Assembly: GCF_001279695.1 (NCBI RefSeq) | Contig: NZ_LGDD01000293.1 | Coordinates: 1-64,000, forward strand | Source: Streptomyces sp. WM6378 | GTDB lineage: Bacteria; Actinomycetota; Actinomycetes; Streptomycetales; Streptomycetaceae | DNA length: 64,000 nt | Reading direction: 5' to 3' | Shown here: positions 60,361 to 64,000 of the stretch, one piece after another | Position numbering within the stretch: the stretch's first letter is position 1 | Layout of the letters: the number at the start of each line of letters is the position of its first letter | Notes under the pieces: model-generated | Told to the model about the DNA's origin: nothing | What the model saw: the letters and a program-made list of their open reading frames with translations, nothing else | Databases searched by the model: none | Position numbers and translations under genes: made by a program

Positions 60361-60540
60361 GGGCTGTCGCCCCCGGAACCCCCGGGGCTCCGCCCCAGAC
60401 CCCGGGGAGTCTGCCCGCCCGTCGCGCGGGGTTGGTTGGTTCCGCCCCTGGGGCTGCGCCCCAGACCCCACGCGGGGGCTTCGCCCCCTGCACCCCCTGT
60501 CGTGCCTCAAGGGCGCTCGTCCTCGATCGCCGGACGGGGG
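60361..60540. repeat. Cluster of GC-rich palindromic dispersed repeats
   Basis: The gap between the aminotransferase and the AsnC-like gene holds several palindromic units. GGGGCTCCGCCCCAGACCC is at 60384-60402, the CTGGGGC..GCCCCAG unit at 60448-60468 (also at 41-61), a GGGGGCTTCGCCCCC hairpin near 60475-60490, and a CTCGATCGCCGGACGGG unit near 60522-60538. Such units fill many Streptomyces intergenic gaps and could also stop transcription in both directions. I see no gene here. Confidence 0.65.
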
Positions 60541-60561
60541 CGCAGCCCCGAGCAAAGGGGG

Positions 60562-60843
60562 TTACGAGTCCAGGCCGATGGCGAAGGCCGCTTCCAGGTC
60601 GTGCTGGGAGTACGTCCGGAACGCCACATGCGTATCCGTGCCCTCGACCCCCGGGATCTTGCTGATGCTGCCCGGGATGATGTCCGCCAGATCGTCGTGG
60701 CGGGCCACCCTGACCAGCGCGATCAAGTCGTAGGTACCGGTCACCGAGTACACCTCGCTGACGCTGTCGAGCGCCGCGATGGACTCCGCGATCTCGGGAA
60801 TCCGGTCCACGCTGGTCTTGATGAGCACGATCGCGGTGATCAC
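60562..60843 (-). CDS. Stand-alone RAM (Lrp/AsnC ligand-binding) domain protein
   Basis: The 93-residue protein is only the RAM domain of Lrp/AsnC regulators: MITAIVLIKTSVDRIPEIAE, then VTGTYDLIALVRV and the FRTYSQHDLE ending. No DNA-binding helix-turn-helix is present. Such stand-alone RAM proteins bind small molecules or partner with full Lrp proteins. The GTG at 60843 overlaps the stop of the rhomboid gene (GTGA), so the two are translationally coupled. The function here is unknown. Confidence 0.88.
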   Translation of the reverse strand: MITAIVLIKTSVDRIPEIAESIAALDSVSEVYSVTGTYDLIALVRVARHDDLADIIPGSISKIPGVEGTDTHVAFRTYSQHDLEAAFAIGLDS

Positions 60844-61589
60844 GGCTGGCTTTCTCCCTCGGTGGCGGCCGGACCCGCGGGCTTCACGGGCTTTCGGCGT
60901 TTCACTCTATCCGTCCGGCGGAAACGGGCCCACGCGTAGAGGAAGCCGAGGCCGAAGCCGATGAGATGGGCGAGGTAGGCCACCCCGGGCCCGGCCGGCG
61001 CGCTCCGGATCGCCAGCCACTGCAGGGCGAACCAGAAGACCAGCACCATCCAGGCGGGGAACCGCAGCGGCAGGAACAGCAGGAACGGGAAAATGCTGGT
61101 CACCCTGGCCCTGGGGAAGAGGCAGAGGAAGGCGCCGAGCACCGCCGAGATGGCCCCGGACGCCCCCACCAGGGTCTGGTCCGAATCCGCGTGCGCCGCC
61201 GCGTACCCGAGCAGCGCCAGATAGCCCGCCACCAGGTAGAACAGGACGAACTCCGCCCGACCCATGCGCTCCTCGGCCATCGCGCCGAAGACGTACAGGA
61301 ACAGCGTGTTGCCGAGCAGGTGCAACCAGCTGCCGTGCACGAACAGGGCGGTGAGCGGGGTGAGCAGGGCGGGTGGCCGCCCCGTCATCAGCTCTTCGGG
61401 GATGACGCCCCAGCGGGCGAAATAGTCGCTCTGGGCGCTCAGGATCGCGTCGCCGGTCCCGTAACCCGGGTCGAGGCCGGAGACCGGGCTGATGACGAAG
61501 AGCAGGCAGCAGGCGGTGATCAGGCCGTACGTCATGGTCGGGCCGTGCACCACGCCTTTGAGGATCGCCGCTCCCCGCCACTTGATCAT
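60840..61589 (-). CDS. Rhomboid family intramembrane serine protease
   Basis: The 249-residue protein has six or seven membrane helices. The catalytic serine is visible in GASGAISAVLG and the catalytic histidine in YLAHLIGFGLGFLYAW. The HGSWLHLLGNTLFLYVFG loop is a strong rhomboid mark. It cleaves membrane-spanning substrates, which are unknown here. The ATG at 61589 has no convincing ribosome-binding site. It is followed by the coupled RAM-domain gene. Confidence 0.92.
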   Translation of the reverse strand: MIKWRGAAILKGVVHGPTMTYGLITACCLLFVISPVSGLDPGYGTGDAILSAQSDYFARWGVIPEELMTGRPPALLTPLTALFVHGSWLHLLGNTLFLYVFGAMAEERMGRAEFVLFYLVAGYLALLGYAAAHADSDQTLVGASGAISAVLGAFLCLFPRARVTSIFPFLLFLPLRFPAWMVLVFWFALQWLAIRSAPAGPGVAYLAHLIGFGLGFLYAWARFRRTDRVKRRKPVKPAGPAATEGESQP

Positions 61590-61743
61590 GGGGAGAGAAT
61601 GGCCCAAAGGGAGCTTTCGGTACAGACCGCCTCGCCGTGCCGGTGGCGGACGGGTAGGCCGTAGGGTTGCGGGCAGTACTCCCGCAGTTCGACGGCGCAC
61701 CGCGAGATCCTGGACCATGGAAGTGGAAAGAGGACGGCACCAC

Positions 61744-61998
61744 ATGACCACCGTTCCCCAGCCGACCGCCGACACCCGGTGGCGCTGCACGCTCTGCGGA
61801 AACCTCACCCGTTTCGATGTCACCCGCTCGTCGAAAGTGATCGAGTACGTGCATCTGGACCTCGCCGGAGAGCCCAAGGTGGAGGAACGCGAGGTGGTCA
61901 GTGAGACCATCGAGTCGGTCCGCTGCCGCTGGTGCAACGCGGTGGACCAGATCGAGCTAGTGGACCGGCCGGGTGCCGACGCCGCGACCGCCTCCTGA
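61744..61998 (+). CDS. Small zinc-ribbon-like CxxC protein
   Basis: The 84-residue protein has two CxxC pairs, CTLCGN (near 15-20) and CRWCN (near 61-65), spaced as in a zinc ribbon. Between them lies a strand-rich part (FDVTRSSKVIEYVHLDLAGE). It probably binds zinc and may contact nucleic acid or protein, but I recognise no characterised family. AGAGGAC lies upstream of the ATG at 61744. The NYN-domain gene follows 45 bp later on the same strand. Confidence 0.82.
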   Translation: MTTVPQPTADTRWRCTLCGNLTRFDVTRSSKVIEYVHLDLAGEPKVEEREVVSETIESVRCRWCNAVDQIELVDRPGADAATAS

Positions 61999-62043
61999 GG
62001 GCGGCCGCCCGAGCGGTACGGATGACAGTTGGGGTGACGGATT

Positions 62044-63405
62044 GTGGAGCATGCAAGCGGTGCTGAACCGGCCGCTTCGGCCGGCGACGGCCCCGCCGAG
62101 GTGCTCGACCGCCCGCTGCCCGAAGGGGTGCGGCGCCGGGTCGTCGCCTTCGTCTCGGAGGCGTTCGGCGGCCTGACCGTCGCCGAACTGCCCGGACAAC
62201 TGCGGCAGTACGCCCGTTTCACCCCGACCCGGCGCGCCAAGTTCGCGGGCAACGCGATGGCCGCCGCGCTGGAGAGCGACCCCGTGTTCCGCCAGCGGAT
62301 CGGCGAGCGGCTCAAGGAGTCGCAGCCCGAGCTCGCCGGCGCCGTCGAGGCCGGCTCGCCGCCCGCGGCCGCCGATCCCGTGGACGTGGCGGCCGCCGCC
62401 TATGTGCTGCGCCCCACCGGATGGGTGAAACTGGTCGCCGCTGCCGGCGAGGAGGCCCAGCGGGCGTTCGCCGAGCGGGCGGACGAGGAGGGCCGCCGCG
62501 AACTGGAGCGGCTGCGCGAGGAGCTCGCCGAGGCGCGCGCCCTGGTCAAGTCCGAGAACGAGGCGCTGCGTACGGAGCTGCTCGCGGCCCGCAAGGAAGC
62601 CGAAACGCTCCAGCGCAAGCTGCGCAGCGCCCAGAGCGATGTGAAGCGCGGCGAGGCGGCGCTGCGCCGGACCACCTCCGAGATCGACGGCATCAAGTCC
62701 GAGGCGGCCGCCCAGGTGGCCGCCGCCGAGAGCGAGACCCGGCGGCTCAAGACGCGGCTCGGCGAGGCCGAGGCGGGCCTGGAGGCGAGCCGGCGCGCGG
62801 TCCGCGAGGGGCGTTCCGTCGAGGACATGCGGCTGCGGCTGCTGCTCGACACCGTCCTGGAGGGCGCCCAGGGCCTGCGCCGCGAACTGGCCCTGCCACC
62901 CGCCTCCGTACGCCCCGCCGACACCGTGGACGCGGTCGCGCCGGGCAACATGACGCCCAAGGACATCGCGGCCCGGGCCCTGTCGGAGACCGATCCGGCG
63001 CTGCTCGACCAGCTGCTCGGGCTGCCCCAGGTGCACCTGGTCGTGGACGGCTACAACGTCACCAAGACCGGCTATCCGACGATGCCGTTGGAGAAGCAGC
63101 GCCTGCGGCTGCTCGGTGGCCTGTCCGTGCTCGCCGCCCAGACGGGCGCCGAGGTCACCTGCGTCTTCGACGGTGCGGAACTGGCGGCTCCGGTGCTCCT
63201 CGCGCCGCCCAGGGGCGTACGGGTGCTGTTCTCGAAGCCCGGGGTGACCGCGGACGAGCTGATCCGTCAGCTGGTGCGGGCCGAGCCGTCCGGGCGGCCC
63301 GTGGTGGTCGTCTCGACGGACAAGGAAGTCGCGGACGGCGTCGCGAAGGCGGGCGCCCGCCCGGTCGCCTCGCTGCTGCTCCTGAAGCGGCTTTCACGCG
63401 TCTGA
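62044..63405 (+). CDS. NYN-domain (YacP/Rae1-like) putative RNA-binding/nuclease protein
   Basis: The 453-residue protein has an N-terminal helical domain (about 20-140), a long coiled coil (about 145-260, RELERLREELAEARAL and similar) and a C-terminal NYN domain (about 320-453). The NYN domain begins VHLVVDGYNVTKTGYP and continues VTCVFDGAEL, VLFSKPGVTADELI and VVVVSTDKEVADG, supplying the acidic residues of PIN-like nucleases. Relatives such as Rae1 cut mRNA on ribosomes. The start is the GTG at 62044. Confidence 0.85.
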   Translation: MEHASGAEPAASAGDGPAEVLDRPLPEGVRRRVVAFVSEAFGGLTVAELPGQLRQYARFTPTRRAKFAGNAMAAALESDPVFRQRIGERLKESQPELAGAVEAGSPPAAADPVDVAAAAYVLRPTGWVKLVAAAGEEAQRAFAERADEEGRRELERLREELAEARALVKSENEALRTELLAARKEAETLQRKLRSAQSDVKRGEAALRRTTSEIDGIKSEAAAQVAAAESETRRLKTRLGEAEAGLEASRRAVREGRSVEDMRLRLLLDTVLEGAQGLRRELALPPASVRPADTVDAVAPGNMTPKDIAARALSETDPALLDQLLGLPQVHLVVDGYNVTKTGYPTMPLEKQRLRLLGGLSVLAAQTGAEVTCVFDGAELAAPVLLAPPRGVRVLFSKPGVTADELIRQLVRAEPSGRPVVVVSTDKEVADGVAKAGARPVASLLLLKRLSRV

Positions 63406-63547
63406 CGCATTCAGGGTGTTTGGCAACTCCTGTGTTCAATGCCCGAATTCGGGTGATCGCTGACCAGCGCTCCGTCAAGTGTCAACTACTGCGCGTGGGA
63501 TGACAGTAAAGAAACGCCTCGGTCGCGGAAGTTTTTCCTATCAGGAT

Positions 63548-63577
63548 TTGAACTGATCACAGGAAGGTCACTAGGGT
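63548..63577 (+). promoter_or_regulatory. Candidate promoter of the secreted coiled-coil protein gene
   Basis: TTGAAC (63548-63553) and TAGGGT (63572-63577) form a -35/-10 pair with an 18-bp spacer. The transcript would then carry the structured leader at 63588-63656 before the GTG at 63681. Confidence 0.55.
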
Positions 63578-63587
63578 CGGGCCTCGT

Positions 63588-63656
63588 ACCTTCACGCGTT
63601 GATCACTCGCCCCGGGGTGGCCGTGAAGGTCCCGCCGAGTGTGCTCTGTTCGGCGG
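63588..63656 (+). promoter_or_regulatory. Structured 5' leader with two perfect stems
   Basis: ACCTTCACG (63588-63596) pairs with CGTGAAGGT (63622-63630), enclosing CCCCGGGG. CCGCCGA (63632-63638) pairs with TCGGCGG (63650-63656). Together they fill most of the leader between the predicted start site and the AAGGAG ribosome-binding site. This could be a cis-acting RNA. I did not recognise a ydaO (c-di-AMP) or other known riboswitch core. Confidence 0.5.
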
Positions 63657-63680
63657 CTGAGGAAGAAGGAGCTCGCCTTC

Positions 63681-64000
63681 GTGGGGTCCCACCGTCGTCC
63701 CAAGCCCGCGAGCCGCACCCGCGTGACCGTGCTCAGCGCGACCGCCGCCGCTGTCGTCGCCCTCACCTCGCAGGCCGCCCAGGCCGACCCGAAGCCCACC
63801 AAGGACGAGGTCAAGAGCAAGGTCGACAAGCTCTACGACGAGGCCGAGCAGGCGACCGAGGCGTCCAACGGCGCCAAGGAGAAGCAGGCCACCCTGGAGA
63901 AGGAGATCGGGCAGATCCAGGACAAGGTCGCCCGTGGCCAGGAAGAGCTCAACACCCTGCGCAGCGGCCTCGGTTCGATGGCCTCGGCGCAGTACCGCTC
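63681..64000 (+). CDS. Secreted coiled-coil protein, probable NlpC/P60 peptidoglycan hydrolase (partial)
   Basis: Only the first 106 codons are present; the gene continues past the window. The GTG at 63681 follows AAGGAG. The product starts with a basic region and a signal peptide (RVTVLSATAAAVVALTSQAA, cleavage near AQA-D). A coiled coil follows (DEVKSKVDKLYDEAEQATEA, then KEKQATLEKEIGQIQDKVAR). This N-terminal design is typical of Streptomyces NlpC/P60 (RipA-like) cell-wall hydrolases, but the catalytic domain lies outside. Confidence 0.75.
   Translation, partial: MGSHRRPKPASRTRVTVLSATAAAVVALTSQAAQADPKPTKDEVKSKVDKLYDEAEQATEASNGAKEKQATLEKEIGQIQDKVARGQEELNTLRSGLGSMASAQYR

Noticed and set aside
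63588..63656. ydaO-type c-di-AMP riboswitch before the secreted coiled-coil gene
   Set aside because: The gene type made it likely, but I could not find the conserved internal loops of that class. I report the stems as an unnamed leader instead.
1..64000. Mobile element, prophage, CRISPR array or tRNA-associated island
   Set aside because: I saw no transposase or integrase motif, no regularly spaced repeats, no tRNA gene and no abrupt change of coding style. Gene order is that of a conserved core region.

Overview
The window is chromosomal DNA of a Streptomyces species or a very close relative. The base composition is very GC-rich, third codon positions are almost all G or C, and GTG starts and 4-bp ATGA/GTGA gene overlaps are frequent. 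Gene content and order (aceE, sucB-lpd, pepA, cobS/cobT/cobU, pspA, nadA, erpA, adoK-like kinase, ctaC-ctaD-ctaF, ctaE-qcrCAB, trpD, a SAM-IV riboswitch) are those of the Streptomyces respiratory-chain neighbourhood. From memory this resembles the SCO213x-SCO218x region of S. coelicolor in reverse; that was not checked. I saw no tRNA, rRNA, CRISPR array, transposase or integrase. The last gene runs off the right edge.

Layout. 1-9.7 kb: small metabolic and regulatory genes (TIGR01777 epimerase, GNAT, M20 amidohydrolase, TetR/SDR divergent pair, DUF4240), then two related GntR regulators flanking a tiny two-helix membrane protein, a WYL regulator and a two-domain VOC protein. 9.7-18.5 kb: central metabolism on the minus strand: aceE under a probable GntR operator-promoter, lpd-sucB and leucyl aminopeptidase. 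18.8-25.4 kb: a five-gene plus-strand cassette encoding a secreted deacetylase, a PelF-like GT4 glycosyltransferase, a polytopic membrane protein, a spherulin-4 (GH135-like) protein and a GH114-like lipoprotein. It looks like a Gram-positive Pel/galactosaminogalactan-type exopolysaccharide system and is the most interesting feature here. 25.4-31.8 kb: cobalamin nucleotide-loop genes (cobS, cobT and a metallo-beta-lactamase-CobU fusion) interleaved with a DUF2156 lysyltransferase-like/rhomboid-like pair.

31.9-41.4 kb: HtrA-like lipoprotein protease, methyltransferase, DUF3043 protein, PspA, PspAA, a NarL-type two-component system and an AcrB-type RND pump: an envelope-stress neighbourhood. 41.5-47.8 kb: nadA, the ErpA-type Fe-S carrier, a membrane-anchored protein of unknown function, an adenosine-kinase-like PfkB protein and a cysteine desulfurase-TusA fusion. 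48.0-57.2 kb: the aa3 oxidase genes ctaC-ctaD-ctaF, an L,D-transpeptidase, a degenerate receiver protein, then ctaE-qcrC-qcrA-qcrB encoding the rest of the oxidase and the bc1 complex. The mostly overlapping stops and starts, and strong hairpins after ctaF and qcrB, define the two transcription units.

57.4-64.0 kb: trpD with its terminator, a SAM-IV riboswitch with a six-codon open frame behind it, a class V aminotransferase, a patch of GC-rich dispersed repeats, a stand-alone RAM-domain protein coupled to a rhomboid protease, a CxxC protein, a NYN-domain nuclease-like protein, and the start of a secreted coiled-coil (probably NlpC/P60) protein behind a structured leader. Hairpins and operators were found by eye; none was tested by folding or database search.
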